This document shows, piece after piece, positions 24,475 through 32,912 of a stretch of 49,761 bases of DNA; the first letter of the stretch is position 1, and each line of letters starts with the position of its first letter. The DNA comes from an uncultured Kocuria sp. (lineage in GTDB: Bacteria; Actinomycetota; Actinomycetes; Actinomycetales; Micrococcaceae), in the NCBI RefSeq assembly GCF_947500125.1, contig NZ_CANMRA010000029.1:1-49761 (forward strand). The letters are read 5' to 3'. A program made the position numbers and the translations under genes. The notes under the pieces are model-generated. The model saw nothing but the letters and a program-made list of their open reading frames with translations. It was not told where the DNA came from and did no database searches.

Positions 24475-24906
24475 ATGGACATCGGTGCCCGCCGCACCAG
24501 CAGCCACGACGACATCGACGACGAACCCCTCGAGGAAGCCGAACCGGGGGAGGGGGAGCGGGATCTCGTCTACGCCAACGTCGCCGAGTTCGTCACCGAA
24601 CACCTCGCCTACCAGTACCGCCGCGACATCGACCTCGCCGGCCGCTCCACCACCTTCACCTGGTGCGCCCAATGGTGGCGACACGAAGAAGCCGTCAGCC
24701 GCCTCACCGGCCTCTGGCGGGCCTGGGAGAACCTGCGCACCGACCCCACCACCGGCCTGGCCGTGTGGTGGCGCGACTACGCCGACCCCACCATGCGGGC
24801 GCTCTTCGACGAAAAGGGGCCCTTCCACGGCTGCACACCCAGAGCACACAGCCCCAAAGGGATACCGCTTCCGCTGGACCTTCCACCAGCCGGGCTTTTC
24901 GAGTAA
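24475..24906 (+). CDS. DUF4913 protein at the end of the T4SS operon
   Basis: A 143-residue soluble protein. The DUF4913 signature is visible as VYANVAEFVTEHLAYQYRR, then WCAQWWRHEEAVSRLTGLWR, then AVWWRDYADPTMRALF and GPFHGCTPRAH. Such proteins regularly follow T4CP genes in actinobacterial mobile elements, but their function is unknown. The gene is complete, ending at 24906 in the usual way (PAGLFE). An IS element begins only 5 bases later, so any downstream operon genes are cut off. Confidence 0.85.
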   Translation: MDIGARRTSSHDDIDDEPLEEAEPGEGERDLVYANVAEFVTEHLAYQYRRDIDLAGRSTTFTWCAQWWRHEEAVSRLTGLWRAWENLRTDPTTGLAVWWRDYADPTMRALFDEKGPFHGCTPRAHSPKGIPLPLDLPPAGLFE

Positions 24907-24915
24907 GACATGGTT

Positions 24916-25401
24916 TCAATAGTCCTTTGGGGTCAGTCGGCGGGCGCAGATGACAGTGATGGCCAGGGTCGCCACGGCGGTGATCGTGGTGGCGCTGCGG
25001 TCGTAGCGGATGGCCAGGCGGCGGAAGGCCAGTAGCCAGGAGATGGTTCGTTCCACGACCCAGCGGTGTCGACCGAGCCGTTCACTGGAGTCCTCTCCGA
25101 TCCGGGCGATGCGGGCTGTGATCCCGCGCCGGCGCAGGTAGCGGCGCACCCTCTTGTTGTCGTAGGCCTTGTCCGCGTGCAGCTTCCCCGGGCGGCGCCG
25201 TGGCCGTCCGCGGCCTCGCCCCTTGACCGGGGCCAGTCCGTCCAGGATCGGCTCCACCAGCATGGAGTCGTGCCGGTTGGCTCCGGTGATCGCCACCGCC
25301 AGCGGCAACCCGTCGGCTGTGACCAGCAGGTGGTACTTCGTGCCAAGTTTGCCGCGATCCGTGGGGTTTGGCCCCGTCAGCTCGCCCCCCTTTTGGCCCG
25401 G
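24916..25401 (-). CDS. IS5-family transposase, OrfB part
   Basis: The C-terminal catalytic portion, entered by -1 frameshifting from OrfA. It reads TGPNPTDRGKLGTKYHLLVT, then ITGANRHDSMLVEPILDG (second catalytic region), KLHADKAYDNKRVRRYLRRR with the conserved Asp, and RHRWVVERTISWLLAFRRLA, the Y(2)R(3)E(6)R-like signature holding the catalytic Glu. The last codons lie inside the left inverted repeat region, as is usual. Independent start codons are not evident, supporting translation by frameshift. I place the start at the overlap; the open frame itself extends further right. Confidence 0.82.
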   Translation of the reverse strand, partial: PGQKGGELTGPNPTDRGKLGTKYHLLVTADGLPLAVAITGANRHDSMLVEPILDGLAPVKGRGRGRPRRRPGKLHADKAYDNKRVRRYLRRRGITARIARIGEDSSERLGRHRWVVERTISWLLAFRRLAIRYDRSATTITAVATLAITVICARRLTPKDY

Positions 25402-25763
25402 ACGCTCACCGAGTCCAGGGACGCTCTCGACCAGTCCAGCACCCCGTCCTGCCCGAGCTGGTCGAGGACGGCGTGGTGGAGCTTCTCCCACACCCCGGCC
25501 TCCTGCCATGCCCGCAGTCGGCGCCAGCAGGTGATCCCGGAGCCGAAGCCCAGCTCTGTGGGGAGCTTCTTCCACGCGATGCCGTTCTCGGCCACGAACA
25601 GGATGCCCTCCAGTGCGGCCCGGTCATCGACCCGCGGCCTGCCGGTGCGCCCGTTCTTCGCCGGTGGGGGTTGCGGGATCAAGGGTTCCAGCAGCTCCCA
25701 CAACTGGTCGCTGACCAGCCGCTGAGACACTTTCAGCCTCGTCATGGCGACCATGATCGTCAC
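25377..25763 (-). CDS. IS5-family transposase, OrfA
   Basis: A 128-residue N-terminal part of the transposase. It contains the helical DUF4096 domain (LVSDQLWELLEPLIPQP; GRPRVDDRAALEGILFVAEN; WKKLPTELGFGSGITCWRRL) and continues to the first catalytic Asp (ASLDSVSVRAKRG). It stops shortly after an A4G6 run (coding strand, near 25390-25399), where ribosomes are expected to slip by -1 into OrfB to make the full transposase. An upstream in-frame ATG gives MTIMVAMTRLK; MTRLKVSQ may be the true start. Confidence 0.85.
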   Translation of the reverse strand: MTIMVAMTRLKVSQRLVSDQLWELLEPLIPQPPPAKNGRTGRPRVDDRAALEGILFVAENGIAWKKLPTELGFGSGITCWRRLRAWQEAGVWEKLHHAVLDQLGQDGVLDWSRASLDSVSVRAKRGAS

Positions 25764-25962
25764 CGCGCCGCGGGCCTGGCTACCCCCGACCGCAAACTAT
25801 TGAAACCATTTCTAAGTGGTCTGATTCCACGCACAATCGCAGTAGGAGCTTCATAACTTCCATCTCTCCCGGGTCATCACGCCATCTATTGGGAAAATTT
25901 CCCAATTCGAAAGATGCATCGACATCTGACAATTCCCGTAGATGCGCACCTCAATACAGGGA

Positions 25963-26079
25963 TGCGAGACGTCTCGTCCGTCAAATTTGTTCCTGCGAGT
26001 TTCCGCGATTCGGACTGTCTCGCATCCTTGTGCCTTATCCGCACCCTTAGAATCGGATACTCAACGTAGGTTGCGAGAC
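25963..26079. promoter_or_regulatory. Candidate res site of the serine recombinase
   Basis: Three copies of TGCGAGAC, at 25963-25970, inverted at 26017-26024, and at 26072-26079, lie directly upstream of the recombinase gene. The first is part of the palindrome CGAGACGTCTCG (25965-25976). Multiple subsites next to the gene are typical of resolvase res sites, where binding also autoregulates the gene. Confidence 0.6.
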
Positions 26080-26086
26080 AGGTGAG

Positions 26087-26689
26087 GTGGGTACGGGGAA
26101 GCTGATCAGGTACGCCAGAGTGTCGACGCGTCAGCAAGACGCAGACCGTCAAGTGTCTGACATCTTGGCCGCTGGCGTGCGACCTGATGACATGTACGTC
26201 GACAACAGATTGTCTAGAAGCCGTGCATTCCGCCCCACCTTCGACAACAAGGCGGTCGCCGCTCTTGAGGAGGGCGACACGCTGGTGATCACGACGCTGG
26301 ACCGGTTGGGGCGGTCGGCGCAGAACATGCTGGCCTTCGCCGAAGCCCTACGAAGCCAGGGAGCCGGTTTGCGGGTGCTGAACCTCGGCGGGAGAGACGT
26401 GGACACCGCCACACCGATGGGCTCGACGGTCTTCACCGCCATGGCCGCCCTGGCTCAGATGGAACTGGGGATCAAACGGGAACGGATCACCGACTCGGTG
26501 TCCGAACGCAGGGCCGCCGGCAAGGACCTCGGCGGGCGGCGCCAGGCTTTCAGCGGCTCTCAGATCCGCAACGCGCTGAGGCTGATCGAGTCCGAGGAGC
26601 CGGTCGCCCAGGTCGCATGGGACCTCGGCATGTCCCGGGCGACGCTCTATCGGCGGATCCGAGAGCTGTTGCCCCCCCACGGTGGCTAG
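26087..26689 (+). CDS. Serine recombinase (resolvase/invertase family)
   Basis: A 200-residue site-specific recombinase. The N-terminus LIRYARVSTRQQDADRQVSD holds the catalytic Ser (RVST). The core continues with DTLVITTLDRLGRSAQNMLA (catalytic LDRLGRS motif). Then come TPMGSTVFTAMAALAQMELG and the long E-helix, and a C-terminal HTH (PVAQVAWDLGMSRATLYRRI). Length fits Tn3-type resolvases. It could resolve plasmid multimers or cointegrates; three repeats upstream form a plausible res site. GTG 26087 has only a weak ribosome-binding site. Confidence 0.92.
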   Translation: MGTGKLIRYARVSTRQQDADRQVSDILAAGVRPDDMYVDNRLSRSRAFRPTFDNKAVAALEEGDTLVITTLDRLGRSAQNMLAFAEALRSQGAGLRVLNLGGRDVDTATPMGSTVFTAMAALAQMELGIKRERITDSVSERRAAGKDLGGRRQAFSGSQIRNALRLIESEEPVAQVAWDLGMSRATLYRRIRELLPPHGG

Positions 26690-26937
26690 AAGCTTCAGCT
26701 GGTGCGCTTGGCTAGCTCTCGATGGATCGTGCGGTAGACGGTCGGCTCAGCAGATCATGTCCGGGTCTCTCAGCATCGGCCCGCGCTGACTCCGCACGAG
26801 CGCGGCAGGAGGTCCCGGCCCGGTGACTCCGATCCACCTGGATTCCCCGGTAGTCCCTGCGGCCGCCGTCCGCGTCCTACTGGATCACTGTGCATACGGA
26901 GGGTTCCTGCACGCCGCCTGGTTCAAGGGTGTAGGTT

Positions 26938-27471
26938 CTATCGGGCTGAGTCAGGCAACCCGAACACCCGGTCGAAGCACCAGGCGTAGCCAGCGTTGTA
27001 GACCAGGAAGAAGAGGATCAATCCGGCTTCGTAGAGCAACGCCTCCCACAAGGACACCTGCAGGATCAGAGCCACCAGCGGGACCAGAACGACCACCAAC
27101 CCGCTTTCGAACAGGAATGTGTGCACGACCCGGACCTTCAGGGGCCGGCCGGTGCTTCCGCTGCGCTTCTCCCAGCGCTCGAACAACGTGTTGAAGACCA
27201 TGTTCCAGATCAACGCGACCACCGAGGAAACCACGCCGATCAGGGCGCTGGCTCCGGTCGAGTTGCCCAGTGCAGCCAGAATTAGGGTGGTGAACACGAT
27301 CGCCAAGGCCTCGAAGACCAGCGCGTAGACGACCCGGCGGTGTATCGGTGTGGGGAAGACCCGGCGCTGCATCAGCGGTGGTCGCCCACCTGGGCCCATC
27401 GGGATGGGCGGTGTGCTGGGAACCGTCTTCGTTGGTGTTGTCTGCGTGTTGCTCGAACCGGTCAATGGCAT
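26938..27471 (-). CDS. PACE-family multidrug/biocide efflux transporter
   Basis: A 177-residue membrane protein with four helices arranged as two BTP (bacterial transmembrane pair) domains. The first has RRVVYALVFEALAIVFTTLI and IWNMVFNTLFERWE; the second has RVVHTFLFESGLVVVLVPLV and FFLVYNAGYAWCFDRVFG. PACE proteins (AceI relatives) export chlorhexidine, acriflavine and short diamines by proton exchange. The paired NxxFxxWE and NxxYxxxFDxxF motifs and the conserved Glu in each first helix are present. The natural substrate is unknown; a polyamine link with the agmatinase in this window is possible but speculative. Confidence 0.85.
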   Translation of the reverse strand: MPLTGSSNTQTTPTKTVPSTPPIPMGPGGRPPLMQRRVFPTPIHRRVVYALVFEALAIVFTTLILAALGNSTGASALIGVVSSVVALIWNMVFNTLFERWEKRSGSTGRPLKVRVVHTFLFESGLVVVLVPLVALILQVSLWEALLYEAGLILFFLVYNAGYAWCFDRVFGLPDSAR

Positions 27472-27729
27472 CAAAAAGGACCCCCCTGGTCAGTCCATGG
27501 GAAGTCCTCCACCGGTTTCGCGTCCATGGAACGGAAGCTGGACGCCGCCAGCCCTGTGCCGGCACGGTCGTCTTGTCATCAGTCTACCAAGCACCCCAGG
27601 CGCACCACCCAGGCCCATCGCGTAGGCGGACAGGACAGATCTGCGGATAGGTGACAGCTCGTCCGGCTTACCTGACGAGCCGCCGAAAAGGATGAAATTG
27701 AATCCCCCTTAGCTCTCTGCCGCTCTCAT

Positions 27730-28020
27730 ACTGGGTACCCCTCGTGAATGAGGGAGGTGTAGTGAACGTGTACGCGCTCTACCGGCGTGAGGTTTCCCAC
27801 GCTCGAGTGCGGCCGCTGGGAGTTGTACCACCGGCCCAGCCAGCCGTGGCGTACTCGACGTCGGATAGGGTCTTGTAGGCCCCGTCGTGGAAGACCTTCG
27901 TGCGGATGCACTTGGTATTGCAGAGGCCGTTGATCGTCTCCATCAGGGCGTTACCGTAGGCGTCCCCGAGGGTTCCGGTCGAGGGCGCGATGCCCTACAC
28001 CGCCAAGTGCTCGGTGACCC
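27730..28020 (-). pseudogene. IS3-family transposase (OrfB) C-terminal remnant
   Basis: Read leftward, one frame gives LGDAYGNALMETINGLCNTK and VFHDGAYKTLSDVEYATAGW, the DDE-core end containing the catalytic Glu (ALMETINGL). After a frame change near 27835 it continues WYNSQRPHSSVGNLTPVERV, the usual IS3 tail. An in-frame stop interrupts the start (EHLAV-stop-GIAPS near 27990). The rest of the element is gone. Confidence 0.85.
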
Positions 28021-28027
28021 TCAGCGA

Positions 28028-28055
28028 GGTGTTTCGACCACCGGTTGAATCCGCC
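28028..28055. repeat. Solo IS30-type terminal inverted repeat
   Basis: 28 bases differing at only two positions (TTTCGACCA versus TTGCGACGA region) from the right end of the intact IS30 element at 48884-48911, and in the same orientation. It marks a lost or rearranged IS30 copy immediately before the catabolic island. Confidence 0.8.
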
Positions 28056-28109
28056 ATGCTTTCGTCCCTCCCGTTTTGCCTCGAATTTGCGAAGCATCAA
28101 TGCAATAAG

Positions 28110-29480
28110 TCAGGCGTGGCGGTCGGCCACGTCTAGGGCCGCGTCCAGGATTTCCAGACCGCGGCGGGCGTCGGCCTCGCTGATGTTCAGCGGGGGCACC
28201 ACGTGGATGCGGTTGAAGTTGGCGAACGGCAGCAGGCCGGCGGCCTTAAGCGCGGCCACGAGCTCGGTCATCGCGGGCGAGGAACCACCGTAGGGCGCCA
28301 GCGGTTCCTTGGTGGTGCGGTCCTTGACGAGTTCTACCGCCCAGAAGCACCCGATGCCGCGTACGTCGCCCACCGACGGGTGGCGCTGGGCGATCTCGCG
28401 CAGCCCGGGACCGAAGACGTTCTCGCCCAACCATGCGGCGTGATCGATCATGCCCTCGTCCCGCATGGCGTTGATGGCCGCGACCGCGGCGGCGCACGCC
28501 AGCGGGTGGCCCGAGTAGGTCAGCCCGCCGGGGTAGGGCCGGTCGCGGAAGGTGTTGTAGATGGCTTCCGAAATGGCGACACCCCCGAGAGGGACGTAGC
28601 CGGAGTTCACGCCTTTGGCGAAGGTGATCAGATCCGGGACCACCTTCCAGTGCTCGACGGCGAACCATTTTCCAGAGCGCCCGAAGCCGGCCATGACCTC
28701 GTCGGCGATGTAGACGATGCCGTACTTGCGGGTCAGCTCCCGGACGCCCTCCAGATAGCCGGCCGGGGGGAGGTAGATCCCAGCCGTGCCGGGGATCGAC
28801 TCAAGGATCAGCGCGGCGATGTTCTGCGCACCCTCGAGCACGATCATGTCCTCGAGGTGGCGCAGCGCCCGCTCGGTCTCTTCCGCCTCGGTGGTGGCGT
28901 CGAAGTATGAGCGGTAGCGATAGGCGGGCATGAAGTGGACCACGCCGGAGTCGGAGTAGTCGTTGGAGAACCGACGAGGGTCCCCGGTGGCGTTCACGGC
29001 CAGGTGAGTGCCGCCGTGGTAGCTGCGGTAGGCGGAGAGCACCTTGTGTCGGCCGGTGTGCAGGCGGGCCATGCGGATGGCGTGCTCCACGGCGTCGGCC
29101 CCGCCGTTGGTGAAGAACACGTGGTTCAGGTCCCCGGGGGTGAGCTCAGCGATCAACCGGGCCGCCTCGGAGCGGGCCACGTTGGCGTGCGGCGGGGCGA
29201 TGGTGCACAGGGTCTGCGCCTGCTCGACGATGGCGGCCACCACCTTCGGGTGCTGGTGGCCGATGTTGGTGTTGACCAGCTGGGAGGAGAAGTCCAGCAG
29301 CCGGTTGCCCTCGCCGTCCCAGACGTAGGAGCCCTCGGCCTTGAGCACCGTCATGGGGTCGAGGGACCCCTGGGCGGACCAGGAGTGGAACACGTGGGCG
29401 CGGTCCAGGTCGTAGGCCCGGCGGCCGGCCTCGATCTCCTCAGCGGTGAGCGCTGCGGTCTCGGTGGTGGTGTCGGTCAC
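28110..29480 (-). CDS. Class III aminotransferase (beta-alanine/omega-amino acid type)
   Basis: A 456-residue PLP enzyme. Features in order: FSSQLVNTNIGHQHPKVVAA; FTNGGADAVEHAIRMARLHT (cofactor phosphate loop); YRSYHGGTHLAVNATGDPRR; YIADEVMAGFGRSGKWFAVE (Asp binding the PLP nitrogen); LITFAKGVNSGYVPLGGV (Schiff-base Lys in FAKG). Together with the semialdehyde dehydrogenase next door, it probably converts beta-alanine or a similar omega-amino acid to malonate semialdehyde; the exact donor is inferred. GTG 29480 has GGAG six bases upstream. It lies 10 bases from the dehydrogenase, forming an operon. Confidence 0.88.
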   Translation of the reverse strand: MTDTTTETAALTAEEIEAGRRAYDLDRAHVFHSWSAQGSLDPMTVLKAEGSYVWDGEGNRLLDFSSQLVNTNIGHQHPKVVAAIVEQAQTLCTIAPPHANVARSEAARLIAELTPGDLNHVFFTNGGADAVEHAIRMARLHTGRHKVLSAYRSYHGGTHLAVNATGDPRRFSNDYSDSGVVHFMPAYRYRSYFDATTEAEETERALRHLEDMIVLEGAQNIAALILESIPGTAGIYLPPAGYLEGVRELTRKYGIVYIADEVMAGFGRSGKWFAVEHWKVVPDLITFAKGVNSGYVPLGGVAISEAIYNTFRDRPYPGGLTYSGHPLACAAAVAAINAMRDEGMIDHAAWLGENVFGPGLREIAQRHPSVGDVRGIGCFWAVELVKDRTTKEPLAPYGGSSPAMTELVAALKAAGLLPFANFNRIHVVPPLNISEADARRGLEILDAALDVADRHA

Positions 29481-29490
29481 GGTGAGCTCC

Positions 29491-31011
29491 TTAGGCGTCG
29501 TTGGTCGGGAAGCCGAGGTTGAGGCCGCCGTGGCTGGGGTCCAGCCAGCGGCTGGTGACGACCTTGCCGCGGGTGAAGAAGTGCACACCTTCGGCGCCGT
29601 GGGCGTGGGTGTCGCCGAACAGCGAGTTCTTCCAGCCGCCGAAGGAGTAGTAGGCCATCGGGACGGGGATCGGGACGTTGATCCCGACCATCCCGACCTG
29701 GATTTCGTTCTCGAAGCGGCGCGCGGCCCCGCCGTCGTTGGTGAAGATCGCGGTGCCGTTGCCGTAGGGATTGCTGTTGATCAGCGCCACACCCTCGTCG
29801 TAGCTGGGCACCCGCACGGTGGAGAGCACGGGGCCGAAGATCTCGTCGGTGTAGATCGACATGTCGGCGGTGACGTGGTCGAACAGCGTCGGGTTGAGGA
29901 AGAAGCCCTCACCATCGGTATCCGGGTCGACTTGGCGGCCGTCCAGGACCAGGGTGGCGCCGGCCTGCTCGCCGGCGTCGATGTAGCTGGCCACCTTGTC
30001 CCGGTGGGCGGCGGTGACAAGCGGGCCCATGTCGGCCCCGCGGGTGCCATCGCCGATGCGCAGCGTGCGGGTGCGCTCGGCGATCTTCGCCACCAGCTCG
30101 TCGGCGATGGACTCCACGGCCACGATCGCCGAGATCGCCATGCACCGCTCCCCTGCCGCGCCGTAGCCGGCGTTGACGGCCGCGTCGGCAGCGAGATCGA
30201 GATCGGCGTCGGGCAGCACCAACATGTGGTTCTTCGCCCCGCCCAGGGCCTGGACCCGCTTGCCATTGGCAGTGCCGCGCTCGTAGACGTACTGGGCGAT
30301 CGGGGTGGAGCCGACGAAGGACACCGAGGCCACGTCGGGGCTGTCCAGCAGCGCGTCGACGGCTTCCTTGTCGCCGTGCACGACGTTGAAGACGCCGTCG
30401 GGCAGCCCGGCCTCCTTCCACAGTTCGGCCATCCAGATCGCGGCGGTGGGGTCTTTCTCGCTGGGCTTGAGCACCACGGTGTTGCCAGCGGCGATGGCCA
30501 CCGGGAAGAACCACATCGGCACCATGGCGGGGAAGTTGAACGGGGAGATGATGGCGGCGACCCCCAGCGGCTGGCGGACCGAGTGGACGTCCACCTTGGT
30601 GGAAGCGTTCTCGGTGAAGCCGCCCTTCAGCAGGGTCGGGATGCCGCAGGCGAACTCGACCACGTCCTGGCCGCGGGAGACCTCCCCGAGGGCGTCGTCG
30701 AGGACCTTGCCGTGCTCGGCGGTGATGATCTCCGCCAGCTCGCCCTTGCGGGCATTGAGCAGCTCGCGGAAGGCGAAGATGATCTGGGTGCGGCGGGCGA
30801 GGGAGGTGTCGCGCCACGCCGGGAACGCCGTGGCGGCCGCGGCGACGGCCTGGTCGACCGTGCTGGTGGGGGCCAGTGGCACCTGGGAGGTGACTCGGCC
30901 GGTGGCCGGGTTGGTGACCTTTCCGATGCGGGAGTCCTGATCGGCCTCGATGGGCGCACCGTTGATCCAGTGGGTGATCGTACGGATGGTGGTTTGCGTG
31001 GCGGTCTGCAT
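29491..31011 (-). CDS. mmsA: CoA-acylating methylmalonate/malonate-semialdehyde dehydrogenase
   Basis: A 506-residue NAD-dependent enzyme turning malonate or methylmalonate semialdehyde into acetyl- or propionyl-CoA plus CO2. Signatures are VAAIISPFNFPAMVPMWFFP and VLKPSEKDPTAA (NAD site), SFVGSTPIAQYVYERGTANG, and GYGAAGERCMAISAIVAVES with the catalytic Cys. The absence of the general base Glu of ordinary aldehyde dehydrogenases at GGAKNHM (where most have ELGGK) is typical of MMSDH. ATG 31011 starts MQTATQTTIRT. With the aminotransferase it completes omega-amino acid breakdown to acetyl-CoA. Confidence 0.92.
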   Translation of the reverse strand: MQTATQTTIRTITHWINGAPIEADQDSRIGKVTNPATGRVTSQVPLAPTSTVDQAVAAAATAFPAWRDTSLARRTQIIFAFRELLNARKGELAEIITAEHGKVLDDALGEVSRGQDVVEFACGIPTLLKGGFTENASTKVDVHSVRQPLGVAAIISPFNFPAMVPMWFFPVAIAAGNTVVLKPSEKDPTAAIWMAELWKEAGLPDGVFNVVHGDKEAVDALLDSPDVASVSFVGSTPIAQYVYERGTANGKRVQALGGAKNHMLVLPDADLDLAADAAVNAGYGAAGERCMAISAIVAVESIADELVAKIAERTRTLRIGDGTRGADMGPLVTAAHRDKVASYIDAGEQAGATLVLDGRQVDPDTDGEGFFLNPTLFDHVTADMSIYTDEIFGPVLSTVRVPSYDEGVALINSNPYGNGTAIFTNDGGAARRFENEIQVGMVGINVPIPVPMAYYSFGGWKNSLFGDTHAHGAEGVHFFTRGKVVTSRWLDPSHGGLNLGFPTNDA

Positions 31012-31148
31012 GCGCTGCTCTCTCGGACGGGAGTCGGGGCGCGGGGGAGCCCCCGCGGAGGTGGTGTCGAGTCCATCCTGAGCAGCGGTACACCGTGACG
31101 AAACATACAGACTGTAGCGAATATTCGACCGAGCGATACATTGTGTCA
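31012..31148. promoter_or_regulatory. Divergent promoter region of mmsA and pucR-like genes
   Basis: The perfect palindrome CGAATATTCG at 31118-31127 sits between two imperfect AT-richer arms (CATACAGACTGT and GCGATACATTGTGT) midway between divergent genes. It is the likely binding site of the PucR-type regulator. Confidence 0.5.
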
Positions 31149-32852
31149 ATGACGAATCGGGTAGAAGGCAGGACGGAACTCGTCCAGGAGGCCAGCGGGC
31201 TTCCGCGGACCTCTCCGGTGACCGTGCGGGTCGTCCTTGAGCAGGCCGAGATACGAGCCGGACATCCGGAGGTCCTCTCCGGTGCGGAACTGTTGGACAC
31301 TGCGGTGCGGTGGGTGCACATCGCGGACACCGAGCATGTAGGAGCCCTGCTCGAAGGGGGCGAGCTGGTGCTGAGCACCGGCCAGACGTTCCGCGGATCC
31401 TTCGCGGCCACGGCGCGGTTCCTGGGCGATCTGCAGGCCGCCGGAGCCGCCGGAGCCGTGATCGAGCTCGTGGACGCGGCCGGGGAGCCGGCACCCCATG
31501 CGATTGACGTCCTCCGGGCGGCCGCACGGGGTCGGTCCCTGCCGGTGGTGCTGCTGACCGGATCCATCCGCTTCGTCCGGGTCACCCAGGTGGCACACCA
31601 GATGCTGGTCGGTGAACAGCTGGCCCGGGTGGAACGGGCCCGGCGCGTCCACGAAGTCTTCACCCAGCTCAGCCTCGAAAGCGCCAGCGAACAGCAGATC
31701 GTGGACCGTACGGCCGAGCTGCTCACCACCCCCGTCGTGCTGGAGGACGTGGCCCACCGGGTGCTCGCTTTTCAGGCCGGCGCGGAGGACCCCGCGGTCC
31801 TGCTGGAGAACTGGGTGGAGCGCGCGCGCCGGGTCGGGTACCGGGAGGAGACCGGGCGGCGAGCCGACGCGGAGGAGTGGCTGCAAACCCCGGTGGGCGT
31901 CCGCGGCCGGCGGTGGGGACGTCTCGTCGTCCCCGTCGCGCTACCTGGCGACGCCGAGGATACCGACGCCTTCCAGGTGCTGGAACGCGCCGGGCAGGCC
32001 CTGACCATCGCCCGCATGGCCGGCCGCGACGAACAGGACCTGCTGCACCAGGCGCAGACCGGTCTCCTGCACGAGCTGCGCCAACCGCACGCCCTGACCG
32101 AGCAGGAGGCGCGCACCCGCGCCGCCGCCCTGGGGATGGAGGCGGCGGCGTACTATCTGCCGGTCGTCGTGCAGTTGGACCGTCTTCCCGGCGAGGACCC
32201 CACCAGCCTGCAACTGCGGGAGAGAGCGCTCCTGGCGGACCTGGCATACGTCGTCCGCCGGGCCCGCCGGTCCATGCTGGCCGCGGGCATGCACTCCGGC
32301 GCATTGGGCGTGCTGCTGGCAGTTCCCGCCCGCCAGCTCGAGGACCCTGTCCTCGAGCGCATTTTCGAGGACCTGGCCGGGTCCCGGAGCGGGGACACGA
32401 CGTGGTCCGTCGGAGTAGGGCGCAGCCGGGAGTCGTTGCTGGAGGCCGCCGGCGTTCTGGACGAGGCGTCGCAGGTCGCCGGCATCGCTGGCACCCTGGA
32501 GATCCGTCGGCGCCTCTACTACCGCTTCTCCGACGTCCGATTGCGCGGTCTGCTCGCCCTACTGGGGGCGGACCCCCGCGTCACGGCGTTCGCCGAGGCG
32601 GAACTGGCGCCACTGCTCGACGGGCAGGACGCCGCGGCCCTGGACCTACTGGAGCTCTACCTGCAGCACGGCGGCAACAAATCCGCGTTGGCCCGCACCG
32701 GCTACCTCAGCCGCCCGGCCCTCTACGCGCGACTGGCCCGGTTGCAGGAGCGGCTGGGCGTGTCCCTGGAAGACGCCGAATCCCGCGCCGCCCTGCACGT
32801 TGCTGTGCTCTGGTATCGGCTCCGAGAAGTCGGCCGCAGTGCCTCACCGTGA
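31149..32852 (+). CDS. PucR-family transcriptional regulator
   Basis: A 567-residue regulator. The N-terminal PucR ligand-binding domain (TVRVVLEQAEIRAGHPEVLS; VRWVHIADTEHVGALLEGGE; GELVLSTGQTFRG) spans about residues 25-170. A central GGDEF-like region includes YYLPVVVQLDRLP and HSGALGVLLAVPA. The C-terminal HTH_30 domain reads LLELYLQHGGNKSALARTGY then LSRPALYARLARLQERLGVS. PucR proteins activate purine, GABA or beta-alanine catabolism in response to the substrate. It diverges from the dehydrogenase/aminotransferase operon and so probably controls it. ATG 31149 starts just past the promoter palindrome. Confidence 0.9.
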   Translation: MTNRVEGRTELVQEASGLPRTSPVTVRVVLEQAEIRAGHPEVLSGAELLDTAVRWVHIADTEHVGALLEGGELVLSTGQTFRGSFAATARFLGDLQAAGAAGAVIELVDAAGEPAPHAIDVLRAAARGRSLPVVLLTGSIRFVRVTQVAHQMLVGEQLARVERARRVHEVFTQLSLESASEQQIVDRTAELLTTPVVLEDVAHRVLAFQAGAEDPAVLLENWVERARRVGYREETGRRADAEEWLQTPVGVRGRRWGRLVVPVALPGDAEDTDAFQVLERAGQALTIARMAGRDEQDLLHQAQTGLLHELRQPHALTEQEARTRAAALGMEAAAYYLPVVVQLDRLPGEDPTSLQLRERALLADLAYVVRRARRSMLAAGMHSGALGVLLAVPARQLEDPVLERIFEDLAGSRSGDTTWSVGVGRSRESLLEAAGVLDEASQVAGIAGTLEIRRRLYYRFSDVRLRGLLALLGADPRVTAFAEAELAPLLDGQDAAALDLLELYLQHGGNKSALARTGYLSRPALYARLARLQERLGVSLEDAESRAALHVAVLWYRLREVGRSASP

Positions 32853-32912
32853 CCGACGCGCCCCGCAGGGCGTGCTGCGGTCCTGCCTCTGTCACGACCT
32901 CGGCCGGGCGCC

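Larger units (their letters stand above)
24912..25807 (-). mobile_element. IS5-family (IS427-like) insertion sequence, 896 bp
   Basis: The ends are 12-bp inverted repeats: GGTTTCAATAGT at 24912-24923 and ACTATTGAAACC at 25796-25807. AT on each side is a possible 2-bp target duplication. Inside lie two overlapping transposase frames read leftward, the standard layout of IS427-group elements. It inserted directly after the DUF4913 gene. Both frames look intact, so it may be active. Confidence 0.88.

Noticed and set aside
22915-24849. Very long open frame (644 codons) antisense to the coupling protein gene
   Set aside because: The product is a Gly/Val/His-rich shadow without motifs, while the opposite strand encodes a clear VirD4-type ATPase.
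29446-31098. 550-codon frame opposite the semialdehyde dehydrogenase
   Set aside because: Shadow frame; the dehydrogenase has all catalytic motifs.
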